Shown piece by piece: positions 33,681 to 45,399 of a stretch of 64,000 bases of DNA. Below the pieces are notes generated by a model, which was given only the letters and a program-made list of their open reading frames with translations, was not told the DNA's origin and did not search any database. The stretch lies in contig JAGTXK010000196.1 in the NCBI GenBank assembly GCA_019096195.1, positions 124,001 through 188,000 on the forward strand. Reading direction: 5' to 3'. How positions within the stretch are numbered: position 1 is the first letter of the stretch; each line of letters begins with the position of its first letter. The translations under genes were made by a program, and so were the position numbers. The DNA comes from Boletus sp. NGJ (taxonomy: Eukaryota > Basidiomycota > Agaricomycetes > Boletales > Boletaceae).

Positions 33681-35217
33681 TCAGTGTGGAAGGAGAGGAC
33701 GACCCAGGCTGTCAAACCCGTTTGCTGGGTCCACCGGACGCCCTTCTCGGAAGTTGAAGGGCCGCGTAGAGTATCCGCATGGACAGGCAAAGCGGTGGTA
33801 TACGGCGTGCAATTTCGAGCCTGCGGAGTTGGTTGGACAGGCACGGCACTCGCCACATCAAGATACTTGCAGACCGTCGTGGCAAGAGAGAGATGACGGT
33901 GTTCAATAGTCTTCAGAGCGTCTCCTAGAATTCCAGGCTCTACATGGAGATCGCTTGCATCCACGCACCACACTGTGGCTGTTCGGATGGATAACTTGTG
34001 AATCTCCAATTGCGGTCCAGGCTCGTCGCAAGACATATGCGTAGGTGGCTCGCCACACCTCTCTAGATGTTCGACTGAATCTGGGTGTCCAAACGTGACA
34101 TTCACACCAAATCGCTGTTCCAATATCGTGATCACGTGGTTGGTGTGACGAGGATCGAAACGTCCAGCCCCGTATAACTTCCAGGACGCTGTGCGCAACG
34201 ATTTCTGCGTTTGCCCGTCCGCGGTCTTGAGAGAAACTTACCTATCCGTCGTCGAGGACAAATTGAGTAAGTAAGCGGCGATAACAAGTTGAAGGGAAAG
34301 CGTCTTACAAGGATCACCTCCCAAAATGTGATCTAGCCTTGAAACATCCTCCAAATTTCCACAGACCCAGTCCACTCTGGTCCCATCCCGACTGAGTGTG
34401 CGGTTGAGAAGCTGTTCACCATCAACAACGACGCACAATTATCCGAGTCGATAGATGATTAGCAAGCTCGTGAGTCGTGAGGAAATCACCACACCTACAT
34501 TCTGATTGGGAGTGAAAAGTCGGCAATCTTGGAAGTCGTCGAGGCGAATACGGCTCAGACAGCATGATTTAAATTATCTGCATACGTGTAATCACTCACT
34601 GCTCATCAAAAATGTCTACTGGGCGATATCCATCTCGATTCTCGACTTTGAAAGGTTGGACTGACCGGGTGTGCTTCGGCGATTGCAATCACCAACTTTC
34701 TTGTAGGCAGCAGAAAGAACCACAGAAAAACGGGGAGAAACAAGGAGGGGGACTTTTCGTTCTGGTTGGGACCGCATTACTCAGCCATAAGTTCTCCGAC
34801 ATGAGCTGAAGATCTTTACCAGATAAGGAGGGTGTTCCAAGCTCCTCAGCGGTTTCATCAACCTTTGTCTCTGTGGCCTTCGAGTCGACTCATCCGTGAC
34901 TTGGACACAACTGTCAACGAGAGGATGGTGGCATATAATTGGGTGAAGGCGGTGGGGAGAAGGAGCCGTAGACCAACCGAGCTACTCAGTGGGACCTTTC
35001 CGGTACCCACCAGCAATTTTCTCGTTCCTGTACAGTCGCCACCATGAGACGAACACACGCGCTGAAATTGATTCCTACCGTGCCAATTGGAAACACTGTT
35101 GTATTTTGGTATTCCGACGAAGAAGCAAAGATTGACATGAGTGTCGTGTCGTCGAATCCTGCCTGGGGGTGGCGAGGAGACGAATCCGCGCTGGCGGTAC
35201 TGAGTCAGCGTGTCCAT
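33593..35217 (-). CDS. Possible gene of unknown function between the DUF6533 copies
   Basis: I do not recognise this. From 35,217 leftwards the minus strand has a frame MDTLTQYRQRGFVSSPPPG, then near 34,440-34,250 the frame GEQLLNRTLSRDGTRVDWVC with LGGDPCKTLSLQLVIAAYLL, and from about 34,198 a frame of 200 codons including FDPRHTNHVITILEQRFGVN, GPQLEIHKLSIRTATVWCVD and ILGDALKTIEHRHLSLATTV. The residue mix of these blocks looks like protein, and a GT-AG intron fits after LSSTTDR. Exon borders are uncertain. The last 90 codons (33,590-33,680) fall in the duplicated block and are less convincing. There is no signal peptide or membrane segment. It may be a gene fragment carried between duplicated blocks. 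Confidence 0.3.
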
Positions 35218-35639
35218 TGTTAGTCTAATGACCAGACTAGTCCATTGTCTCCGGAGGGGATCAGTGACAAATACAGGTTAGAATGAGGAAACCAAACTTT
35301 GTTGTATTTACACTCGTTTCATATGAGCTACATCTACAAACCGAAAACACGAAGACGCAGCGTTTTTGGGACACCCAGTTTGGAATAGGTCAGGGTTTGT
35401 GCTGTAAAACACTTTTTTGGATCGGTCAGATGCTCATCAGCCAATGAGAGAGCTCAAAGGGGGCTCGCTACTTACGAAAGAATTGCTCAACGGTCGTGAG
35501 GCGATAACGTTACTCGTCTGCTTTGCAGATATAGCTCGAGTGTTCCGCAAGGTCCACTGCCTCCTTGCTGGATCCAAGCTCCGTCAGGCTTTCAGGCCCT
35601 GAATCAGGTGTCATCGTTATAAGAGGCGATGCTGCAACT

Positions 35640-38450
35640 GAGCGATCTTCGGGCGTCCCTTCGCTAACTTCTAAGGCTCTTCTGAGATTCAACTTCAAGT
35701 ACCGATTGCATAATATACATTTTTACCATTTACGGATACCTTGGTCGACCGGTCAGGCCGGTCAGGCTTGTCAGGGTCCGCTGGTTCAACAAGAAAAAAG
35801 CCTTTGGTACTTTTAAGTAATGTATGCGTTTTATAGTAAATTTTCCCGGAAAACGTATAGGTAATGGGATGCAAAGAGGTACCGTATACACGGATGGCAA
35901 AATCTCTGCAAACCAAGTTTACAAGTCAGTCACGAGTCACGACCGTACTTTAAGTTTTATGCCTCGATGTTACCTCCAAGTCGGTGCCCTCGGCAAAAAT
36001 ACCCTCAGGGAATCAGGGATGTCCGAATGTGATGTCCTGAAACATTTGCAGGTTGCGTAAGCGGGAATCCCTAGTAGCTGCCCTAATACGACGAACTGTA
36101 ATATGACAGCGTTAATTGTACTGCTAGATCAGAGTTAAATATGTGTCGTATACGCCAGGTGACCATGACACGATCCCTGTCCCCCGTCTTTTGACCTTGC
36201 CTACTCTACTTTTTTTCGTTCAGACATTGTCCGACTTCAGACTTAATGTCTTCCGATCCGTCGAGTGTCTTGAAGGCGCTTCAACAAAATGATTACGTTG
36301 CCCGTAAGCCCAGTCGCAGTTATGGTCCATAGTTGCGCTTATCTCGGAGTCGACACAGTTGTAAAGGTCACTATTGCTCTTTATGACTATAGTTGAGTGA
36401 CGCATTGTAGTGGCATACAAGTTTTCACATTTGAATGACTTTCCTGGCAGCCCTCACCTTTGGTACAGAGGTATTTGTGTTATTTACTCCGCCTCTTGTC
36501 TCATAGCTAACAATCTGCAAAGATAGAGTATATTTGGGGCAGGTCCTGGTCATGGGTCTCGACGCTGTTCGTTGTTGTGCGTGGAAAACCTCGCAGAGCT
36601 CAGTTGATGTTTCGAATTGACTGTTCCAATAGGTCCGCTATGTTGGTCTTTGTGCCGCTTTGTGAGTTTATGTCCACCACGGTGCCTTGTATACAACATA
36701 ATTAACGCTGAATTCATTGGCAAGTTTCGACTCGCTCCGTACGTTTGAGAACGCAGAGTAACAATGGCTACACTGACAAATACCTGAAGTGACGAGCACG
36801 TTTGTTCCCCGCTCTGTGATGGTTAGCTTTCTGCTGTGTACTACCTGGTCAATTTCTAACAAGAATCCCCTTGCGATAGATGTACTCGTTTGTGTTTTTC
36901 TGTAAATCCTATATTTCTAACGGTTCCATAGGTGTAAGCGCATTCGTGTACAGCCTTTCGTGATCCTCAAATGAGACATGCATACCTTCAAGGCACTACA
37001 GTGTTACTTATATGTAGCTGTGCGCTCACAGTGTTCCTTGCTGCTGCAGACCGTTAGTTCCTATGCTTTCTCATTCATCTCCTACCTTCTTGACGTCAGT
37101 TGCAGTTTTGATGGTCCTGCGTGTTTATGCAATGTGGGGTCAATCTAAGTCGATCATCAGCGTCCTCCTCTTGGTATACATATCCGCATTCACCCTGCAG
37201 TTCATCAATGTGGGCATGTATATCAACCGTGGTACCCACTACATTGGTATGTCTTGTAACTGAAATCACAAATACTCGCCTGAATAGATGATTGCTCTTC
37301 CTGTCCTGCTTCCTTCAGTGACAGAGACCCAACTGGGTGACATCTCATCTTGCGCCTATACATATATTGCGGTCTTCACGAGGGTTACTGTCGCTCTCGA
37401 GTGCATTCTGGGTTTTCTACTGTTCGTTTTTGCCATTGTCCCCGTGTTAAAGGAATTGCGTATGATGTACGCGGTGACAAAGCGATTGCAACTCAACCGG
37501 TACATGAAGCTGCTTGCCAGAGAGGGTATCATTTATTTCTCCGTGTAGGTCTCTTTTATTTTTGTTTCCTTCCGTGTATTCCCTCATTCCGTAGAAACGT
37601 CCCAAAACTTCCCCGCACTGATGACTTTTTCCTTCAACAAGGATCTTACTCTACATTGTTACCAACGGGGCAAACGCGGTAAATCCGGATTCGCCTGCCT
37701 GGCAAATCATGCTTGTCAAGGCTGGTGGCATAATCATTATTCCCATGATGCCTCGGTTTGTCTTGAACATTCGCGAGATGCATGCCCGCTTGCGAGGCGT
37801 CGACAGTGCGTTCGGCCTGTCGTTACATCCAACGGCCAGTCGGAATGTGGGGGTGTCTTTGGTCGTGTTCGCAGATGATTCGAGGGATTCGGAGATGCTG
37901 GATGCGCAGGGCGAAGATATAGATATACAACTTGAGGTATTCCTGACCGGTGGGCATCCGCGATGACGGCTAGGTGGTTGGGCATCCATGTGTAGCCCAG
38001 TCGGACTATCTTGTACGGGGACTCTTTGCAGCACTCGCGTATATCACTATTATGCCACATGCTTTACGTTCTCTGGCTAGTGTCAATTTTGAGGAAAGGT
38101 GAGCTGCGCGGCAGTGCTAGTCGCCCGGTCATACAGACATCCTACGCCGAAAGGTGGTCAGGAATCTCTTGTCATATAGGTACCGTACGCGAGCGGTAAA
38201 CGCTTGGTGGCAAGTTCGTCAAGCGTCTCTACGTTTCTCGGAGTGGGTATCGGAGAGAGATCTCGCAAGCCGTGCTACTTACATGTCACGTAAATGTTCG
38301 TCATCTCGAGCCCGTAGACCTGGACGTCGGTCGAGTGAGTCATGTTGTCAATTGGGCGGTCTAGGGAGCGCAGAGTGCGATCCGTAGAGCTGAGTCAGGA
38401 AGGGACGGCCTGGGCTGTCCTCCGTCGGACGCCTCTCTGGGGATTGGGGC
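35640..38450. repeat. DUF6533 duplication block, long copy
   Basis: This block contains copy B of the DUF6533 gene with its promoter and 3' flank, and matches 32400-33680 apart from the deletion in the latter. Near 35,740-35,775 it contains an insertion with the palindromic ggtcgacc and two ccggtcagg words, absent from the other copy. Confidence 0.8.
36246..37966 (+). CDS. DUF6533-family membrane protein, copy B
   Basis: The ATG at 36246 gives MSSDPSSVLKALQQNDYVAR, close to the usual family N-terminus (LQQNDYV). The exon layout mirrors copy A. Recognisable parts are the LTFGTE-like exon near 36,460, AVLMVLRVYAMWGQSKSIIS with VLLLVYISAFTLQFINVG, VTETQLGDISSCAYTYIAV, LECILGFLLFVFAIVPVLKE, and YAVTKRLQLNRYMKLLAREG with IIYFSV. 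The C-terminal exons read SPAWQIMLVKAGG, MMPRFVLNIREMHARLRGVD and SAFGLSLHP, ending QLEVFLTGGHPR at 37966. The middle part near 36,550-36,900 is harder to follow than in copy A, so a defect there cannot be excluded. Its own promoter block is shared with the remnant at 32,895. Confidence 0.62.
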
Positions 38451-38479
38451 GGTGTAGGGCATCGAGCGCACCTCACCAC

Positions 38480-38720
38480 GACGAGTAGAGAATAGAATAA
38501 ATGGTGAATGTGTATCATCGCTTGAGGGGAATAATGTGAGGAGCTCATTGATGTGACGAGCACTCGCACTAAGGTCGTACTTGGACTTGTGAGCAAGGTA
38601 AAAATCTAAGCGGAAGGAACACGACACCATTGTCTGAGTAAGTTTAAATACAACAGCTCAACTCAATCAGACGCTGTCCCCAACTCCAACCCACGTGTGC
38701 GTATAGCAATAATCAGGGAC
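38480..38720. repeat. Dispersed repeat R1, first copy
   Basis: The words aataatgtgaggagctcattgatgtg and aaggtcgtacttgga (split here for length: aataatgtgaggagctcatt) recur at 52,910-53,110 in the same orientation, and inverted and more diverged at 49,330-49,640. Each copy lies just beyond the 3' end of a WD40 gene copy, so R1 is part of the WD40 block. A minus-strand frame reading FRLDFYLAHKSKYDLSA is weakly conserved as FHFDECLVHHRSKYDRV in the copy at 49.4 kb. Confidence 0.7.
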
Positions 38721-38766
38721 CGCAGATGAATATCCCAACGAACTCAAACAATCGCGTGGTCGATGT

Positions 38767-41029
38767 CTACTTACTCACGATTCCGCACGGCACCTGCATG
38801 TATTGCATCGAATTATCAATGCGTTCCATCTCCAGTACCTGAGCCAAAACACATCCACGCAGGTAACGCGATCGAAAGGATAGCCTTGTCTGACTCTCGC
38901 TGATGTCATCCAATATGAGTTCAATAGGCAACTGAAAGGAAGGACGCGCACTGTTACACGGACCGTCCCGGTGGTGGGTGGAGATGGATCGTTTACCTGT
39001 TGGGCCTAATAGAAAATAAGGTATATGCCATGGTCCATAATAATGGAAAAGACCCACTGCGCCTGCTTCCGTTGCACCTGCGGGTCGTTTTCCGCTATGA
39101 GATGCATTTTTATTCGCACGTCTGGGACGGGCAGCCTTGGTAGCCGATTTCGGCTGCAATAAAGATGTATGAGTCTCTGCATATAGAATCGAGGAACAAC
39201 AACAAACCTGTCGTTTTACAACGGGCTTCGCGACTGCTCGCTGAGATGATGTATTAGACACAGTGCATCGGATCGTCTGTCAAACACTCACTGGCTCACG
39301 TCGATTCGCAGCCATGTGCGAAGTTCCCTCATTCGTGACGTCCACTTTTGCTGGTGACTGGGAAGGAGATTGACGATCAGCAGGCCGACGCGACTTTCCA
39401 GGACGTCGATCGGGCTCATGCAAACCCGGGTCCTTGTTACTCCTCCTGATCTTTGTCTGTAGCCACTTTTTGAATGTTCGAATGCCCTGGAATGACTCGA
39501 CAGTATTACGATCCTCTTGATGTACCTCCGTGGGGGAGGTCACCGGTGGGGTATCTGACGATTGCGGTATGGTATTGGATGCGCCAACTTGCGGTACCTC
39601 ATCCTCACGAAGATTGACAGAGGATGCTAGTGACAGTGACTCCAACAGGGTCAACACGGGGAAAAGAGAAAAATGCAAAGATCACCAACATCGTCATAGT
39701 CGAACTGAGGAGCGGACACATTCGATGGCACTTCGATCTATACATTGTGAGAACTCGCTTCGAAGGAGGAAAGAACGAAGTGATACCTCGAGGAGACCAC
39801 CATCACCGTCGTTGCTGCAGGTCTCAGACTTGGCTGAACTGGGTTTTCCGGGTTCCTCCTGATATGCGTACACGATGAGGAAGTCAGCGCAACTCGTTTT
39901 GACATTGAAACGGGAAAATTCTACCGGGGTAGAGTCGAGTGGCTTGTTGTCTTGTCCACCCGAGGTCGAAGGTTGTTCCACAGATGCCTGACGCAGTGTG
40001 TCAAAGTGGGGACAGAATGTAGCTCATCCGATATGCCAATGGACAAATGCTTACATGGAAAGGACCATATACATCCGGGAGAACACTGCCGAGGTTACGA
40101 ACAATGACTTTTCCTTCCCGTCGTCCAATCGCCAGATAGCGACTATCTAGGGAGAGGGCAATGGAGCGTATGTCTTCGTCGTCCTCGATGACAGGGCCAA
40201 TGCGAGAGAGTGTTGTTGAATCTAGGAACGAGATTGAACGTGATCTGTAGGTGGCAATGAATGTTCCATTGGGGCTAGAGCGATAGACTGGACAGTGTTA
40301 TCACCGAGAATATGGGATTCGGCGAGCTGGGACCTTGTGGAGACATCGAATGATCTGATTCTCTCCGTTCTTAGACACAATGAAGATTTGCTTCCCATCA
40401 TTTGACCACGCCAGCGGAGTGCTTGGGTACCCAAAGGTTGGGGTAGTTGTGATGGTGATGAGCTTGTCGCCGTTGTGGCCGTCAAAGATACAGATGGAAC
40501 CTCCACTGCAGGAAGTGGCGACGTGCTCGCCATTCGGGGAGAACTTCATCCCCCCGATACTACTGTCATGTCGCAGTGGGCCAACAAGTCGTTCCCCCGG
40601 ACTGGTAATACTCCAGATGCTCGCTTCTTTGGCAGTCCCGGTGGCGAAGCTGGTCGAGTCTGGGGAGACGTCGACTGCATACACCGAGTTTTCGCCCTCC
40701 ACTTCAGTGACCTTTTCTTGGATCTCTGCGTCCCAGACGCTTGCACCCGCCTCAGTCCCACACACTATCCCATTTGTGATTCCTCGACACGGAAATGGCA
40801 TTCAAGTTCATTCCGTTTGCTTTCCCACCTCTTGACCATCTTCAAGTCGCCACCGTTGGATTCCAGAGCCATACCCGCCCAAAATATGTTTTCCGTCAGG
40901 GTGGAACGCGACTGCCCATACCCTATCAATGGACCAATGTCAAGTACTATGGTTGGGTCTTACTGCATTGTCAGCATTCAACGCAATCACTCCCCGAAGC
41001 TGCTACGCACCAGTCTTTGTCGACGACAT
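38767..41029 (-). pseudogene. WD40-repeat protein, copy 1 (frameshifted)
   Basis: The start is ATG 41029-41027 (MSSTKT), then a small intron ending in taag and the exon DPTIVLDIG. Here one base is missing relative to the 50.5 kb copy, which shifts the frame. The propeller is then readable as VCGTEAGASVWDAEIQEKVT, VYAVDVSPDSTSFATGTAKE, RHDSSIGGMKFSPNGEHVAT and YPSTPLAWSNDGKQIF, with a second frameshift near 40,375. The tail exons read QPSTSGGQDNKPLDSTPVEF, LREDEVPQVGASNT and SRRPADRQSPSQSPAKVDV. The last exon has LILDDISESQTRLSFRSRY and a stop at 38771 where copy 3 has Tyr. A seven-bladed propeller would normally act as a protein-binding platform. Confidence 0.78.
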
Positions 41030-41730
41030 CCTCACCGATGGTACTCAGTCCGAGTCAGTCGTTGGCTTCGAGGAGTGACTAGTGAAAAACAAGGAGTGGT
41101 TTTTCCTGAGAAATACATTTCCTTATTCTCATACCCGTGTCTTTGGCGCTTATTCTTGGTCGGATCCTAGCAACTTGGTGACCTTGTTGCGACGGGTAGT
41201 CGTCTTACACGGGGACTTGCGAGTGCTCGTTATATCTCGGCTACCTGACTCGGTCCACGACGAGCGCGCGCACAAAACACATGTGCATTCCAGGACGCTC
41301 CTGACCACGTAGCATTCATGGGAGATGAATGTCTGTAGTTCACCACCCAGGCTCGGACTACATCACATTCACATTCATAATTGGGCGTCTTGGAACAGCT
41401 CGCGCTTGCTGCTATGGACGTCGGACAGGTGGACATCGCAAACGTATGTACGTGTCTCCTCGGGGCTTGAATGGTTGCGCTCACGCACGTATCGTTGGCA
41501 TCAGCACTACCTTTGGACGTACAACGACAAGTTACTGGTTCACCGCACGTAGACTATCACAGGCATCCGCATAGAAGCCACAGAAACGCCAGAGAATCGT
41601 TCTCAACCGCTCTACTGAGCTTTTCGAAGCAGCTCCTACCACGTGGTATGCAGGCTAGTGATCAAGTAGACGTCGTGTTCTCATGCTTTTCCCTCCAAGG
41701 CAATTTAGACACGCAGCATTTCGATATTCC
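41030..41730 (-). repeat. WD40 upstream flank U, copy 1
   Basis: About 700 bases upstream of WD40 copy 1 recur, in matching orientation relative to the gene, at about 44,250-44,880 (copy 4), 46,200-46,796 (copy 2) and 49,950-50,517 (copy 3). Shared words include tttggacg(c/t)(a/t)caacgacaa, cacaggcatc(c/t)gca and gaaacgccag. At its far end (41,660-41,720) this copy and the one at 46,200-46,340 both run into the same scrap of DUF6533 sequence. Confidence 0.75.
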
Positions 41731-42880
41731 GATGTTTAGGCAAAGCTGGACAACCCGGTTTACGAACCCTCGTGGTACCTCGACACCTTCTATACAGACG
41801 CCGAAGGTTGGTCAGGGTTGGTGTGAATTTATGCATGTAATCAGTACGCTTTCATCCATTATTACGCTGGCTGGACTATCCACACTAATGAGCTGCTCAG
41901 ATACGAATACTCACAGTGGTCACTAGTGGACGTCGTCTTGCTCGCACCACAGAACCGTCCTCCGTTCTACGAGCCTACACAACTAGTGACCTCGCGCTTT
42001 CGACCAAGATAGTCCTCCCAGTTGCCTATACAACCTACGCCGATGATTCCGAGTCGCTCATCAAATCGACAGTTCTCGGGGATCACGGTGCGTGCCGGAA
42101 TAGTGTTCCCCTCACCTCGTACAGTGTGCGAGACGCTGGCTACGAGCTCTCCCTTTAACTCTTGAAGAACGTTCGAATCATCGACGACGTGGAAGCGGAT
42201 CCTACGAACGCGGTATGCACGTTAGTGTGATCGAGCGTACAACGTTGTCTAATGTACGCCAGCAGGATGGAACCGCCGTATTCGATAAACACGCAAGATT
42301 GAAAACCTCGTTCATGAACTGTCACAGTACTTTGACCGACGTCGAAGGCTATATTTTGTAACCGTACAAGTTCGACCGGCCGTATAGAGGGCGATGTTCT
42401 ACTCGTATCGCGTCATGAGTTAGAATGTCGAGATCGACCAAGTGCTTGGCACTCTATCTTCCATTGTCTCGGTTTCGATGACCAAGCGGGACGATGGAAC
42501 AGAGATACACCATGTTATCTCCAAGAAACGTGAATTTCGAGACATGGTGTGCGATTGTCAAAGAGAGAGCAGGATGGATTGCAGGAATGTGCATCCTTTT
42601 TATCGGTGTCGTCACCAGAGAGGGACAATTACTCGTGCATGGATGGTGAACCTCGAACGAGTAGCCACCATCAGCTGGAACGGGTCTGTGCTCACAAGTG
42701 GCAATCGAGTAAACACCTCAGATCTTGAACGCTCGTACTCCGTAGTACTTGAACAAGAAATTGAACGCGGAACGCGAGATCTCATCCTAACGCATATCCT
42801 CGTCCTCCACTTCCAACCTCCGCGAGCATATAGATTTCCTCAGTGACCATTGAGTGGATATCCCAGCGATATCAATCACG
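41731..42880 (+). other. Unassigned region with coding-like fragments
   Basis: I recognise no gene. Two stretches look protein-like on the plus strand: about 41,840-42,000, readable as AGWTIHTNELLRYEYSQWSL and VDVVLLAPQNRPPFYEP, and 42,425-42,600, readable as VLGTLSSIVSVSMTKRDDG and IHHVISKKREFRDMVCD. Neither has a clear start, splice sites or known motif. They may be pieces of one decayed gene. The words fall in no repeat that I can see elsewhere in the window. Confidence 0.3.
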
Positions 42881-44250
42881 GACGGGCTTAGCAAGACTCG
42901 CGCCAACGCTGTGAGGTGACACGAAGCCAAAGAACCGCATGGTTGGTGTCCACATACTCACTATTCAGCATAGTATCGTATGAGTAAAAATACATCCACA
43001 CGGGAAAACACGATCGAAAGGATAGCTCTGCCTGACTCTCGCTGTTGTGGTCCACTATGAGTCTGATAGGCAAGGCACGGGCACCGTCACACGGACCCTC
43101 ACGGCCGAAGCGCTGAGCATTGAGGTGCACCATTCACTTGTTGTGCCTGGCGGGACGTGAGCTGTCACGATGCGGTCTACCATCATCAGAAAAAGACACA
43201 CACACGGCATTTGTTTCCTTTGTGTCTGCAGCACCTTGTCTGCTGCGCGAGGTGTTCATGTTAGATTGGTTGGGAACGGTAGGCGAATGCGCTGTAAAGT
43301 GTGATGAGCGACTGCGAACAGACTCGAGGAACAACGAAGTGGTTGTTTGAAAACTGGTTTCGCGATTGCTCGCTAACATGATACGCCGGATGCGCCGCAA
43401 CCACTCATCTATCAAGGCGCAGCACTCACTTGAACACATTGACCTGTAATTATCCACAAAAGTTCCTCATTTATGACATTCGTTTTCTCTGGTGATTGGG
43501 AGCGAGATCGGCGATCGGCAGGCCAGCGGGATATTCTGGGAGGTTCCTCGTCAGTACTCATCTTGAATTTTGTATGTAACCAACCCCTTCAGCACTGTGG
43601 TGTCCTTGGGTACCTCATGGCATGCCTCTGGAGGGGAGGTCACTGGTGGGGTATCTGATGTACCAGTGACCATGGTGTGAATGATGGAGCCAATCGGCGG
43701 CACCTCGTCATCACTAGGATGACAGGATGCCGGGATGGTGGCTCCAGCACTGGGGTCAACACAGGGAAGAAGAGAAGAATGTAGTATAATCACAAACCTC
43801 ATCATAGTCGAATTGAGCGGGCGTGCTCGATGGCACCTCGACCTATGCCATCATTCGTGAGAACTCATGTCAAAGGGGAAAATGAATGAATGCGTGCCTC
43901 GAGCAGGTCTTGAGTTGTCCATTGGCCACGCAAGCGGAGTGACCGGGGTCCCTTGACGGCGATGAGTCCATCACCATTGCGACTGTCGAAGACCGGGCAG
44001 AGACACTGTCGCAGGTAGTGGCGATGTGCTCGCCGCTCGGGGAGAATTCGATTCCGCCTAACGTAGTGAGTCCGGAGAGATGTCGACTACCACAGCGAGC
44101 TTGCGCCTTCGACGTCGATATGACCTATGTGTCCCACTCGCGAACGCGACCAGTGCCCACGTTGTAAGCGTGGGGTCTTATGAGGTGTCAGCATAGCGCA
44201 GTCGCTCCTGCGAGCCGCTACGCACCGGTTTTTGTCGACGACATCCTCAC
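42880..44250 (-). pseudogene. WD40-repeat gene, copy 4, heavily decayed
   Basis: The start region survives at 44,237-44,262 (cgacgacatcctcac, as in the other copies). Propeller scraps are visible near 43,910-44,110 (ggggagaattcgattccgcc, aatgg-type blade ends), but most blades are missing. The tail regions survive better: VGEVTGGVSD-like sequence near 43,640, KP-rich sequence near 43,500, and the last exon at 42,890-43,100 with SESQAELSFRSCFPVWM and YDTMLNSEYVDTNHAVL. The gene is beyond function. Confidence 0.7.
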
Positions 44251-45399
44251 GGATGGCATACACAGTCGTCGGTTTCTGAGAGGGAAAGAACAAGGTACGT
44301 CGGTTTATAAAACGGAGTTATATTCATATTGTCTCACAGTTATTCTTGGTGACACTGCTCTGTTCACACAGACGCGATCTCGTTGCGAGGGCCAGGTAAG
44401 CAGTCCACTCAGATCGACCGTGAAACCCTCCTCCAGAATGATTTTGCCTGGCGCGGTCAACAATTGTTCGTCATATCTCGGCTGCAGGACACTCGAGTCG
44501 TTTCACCCATTCCACATTAGACTAAGTCGGGACATACCGTGCACAAAACGCGTGTGCATTCTCAGTGCATTTTGCGATTGGTTACTGCACGGGAACGAAG
44601 AATTCCCGGAGGGGGGAAAGCCCCCAGTTACGCGCGCGCGCACACGCTCTGATCCACGTTGGACAGGAGGTGTCGCAGATGTGACCACGTGTCTCCCTGC
44701 TCGAATGGTTGCGCTTATACATACACCTCGTTGACGGTAGCAAGGCCTTTGGACGCTCAACGACAAACTCCCGAGTTCACCACAGCTTGACTGTGGTGCA
44801 CGCATCCGCATGGAAGCCACAGCGAAACACCGAGGTTGTATTCTACTATATTGTTGCAGGAACAAGGCACCAAACTGACGATGCAGTTTGATCCGAAGGT
44901 CTATCTCCGCCAGTTTGGCATGTGTCAATCAGGTCGTCCGTAGCTCCAGCTGGAGTCTAACCAGAATGATACACGTCGATGAAGCATGGAGTATCATGTG
45001 GCCAAGGAGTCAGAGGCAGACCAAAAAGCTCTCAGAGTGTTGTCGGCTTCGGCGTTCTACCAGTAAGGGTGATCGATACCGCCGTATACGACAGGCCAAA
45101 GAGGTTGAACAGGTTTCAGCTTGCCAAGCACTCTGTCTGAGCCCGTTGTACCCATGTTCACGCTGCTGCCTACATGTCGCAAAAAAATGTCTGTCAGAAT
45201 TTGACCCAGAAGAGAGCTCTGTAATTATAAGCCTTGTGCTAATCCAGCTCCGAAGAGAACCGATGTTTCTCGGCCTTCTGTTCCGACCGGAACGACTCGC
45301 AGAGCTTTATAGTAGTACGTACCTTAGAGTTGTACCGAGGAACAATTGAACGTTCAACAGACAAGGTGTCCCCAGTCAATCATTCCATGTCGCAGTCAC
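44251..45399. other. Flank U of copy 4 and spacer
   Basis: The first 600 bases are flank U. The tract at 44,628-44,646 is an alternating purine-pyrimidine run (cgcgcgcgcacac). From 44,900 to 45,400 I see nothing supported; an open frame of 153 codons at 44,888-45,349 has no recognisable content. Confidence 0.45.

Noticed and set aside
40475-41170. 231-codon frame antisense to WD40 copy 1, and similar antisense frames at 46,460-47,187 and 50,250-51,160
   Set aside because: These recur because they mirror the WD40 coding strand; the propeller motifs are on the other strand.
44888-45349. 153-codon plus-strand open frame
   Set aside because: No recognisable content, codon use unlike neighbours, and it lies in a stretch of repeat remnants.
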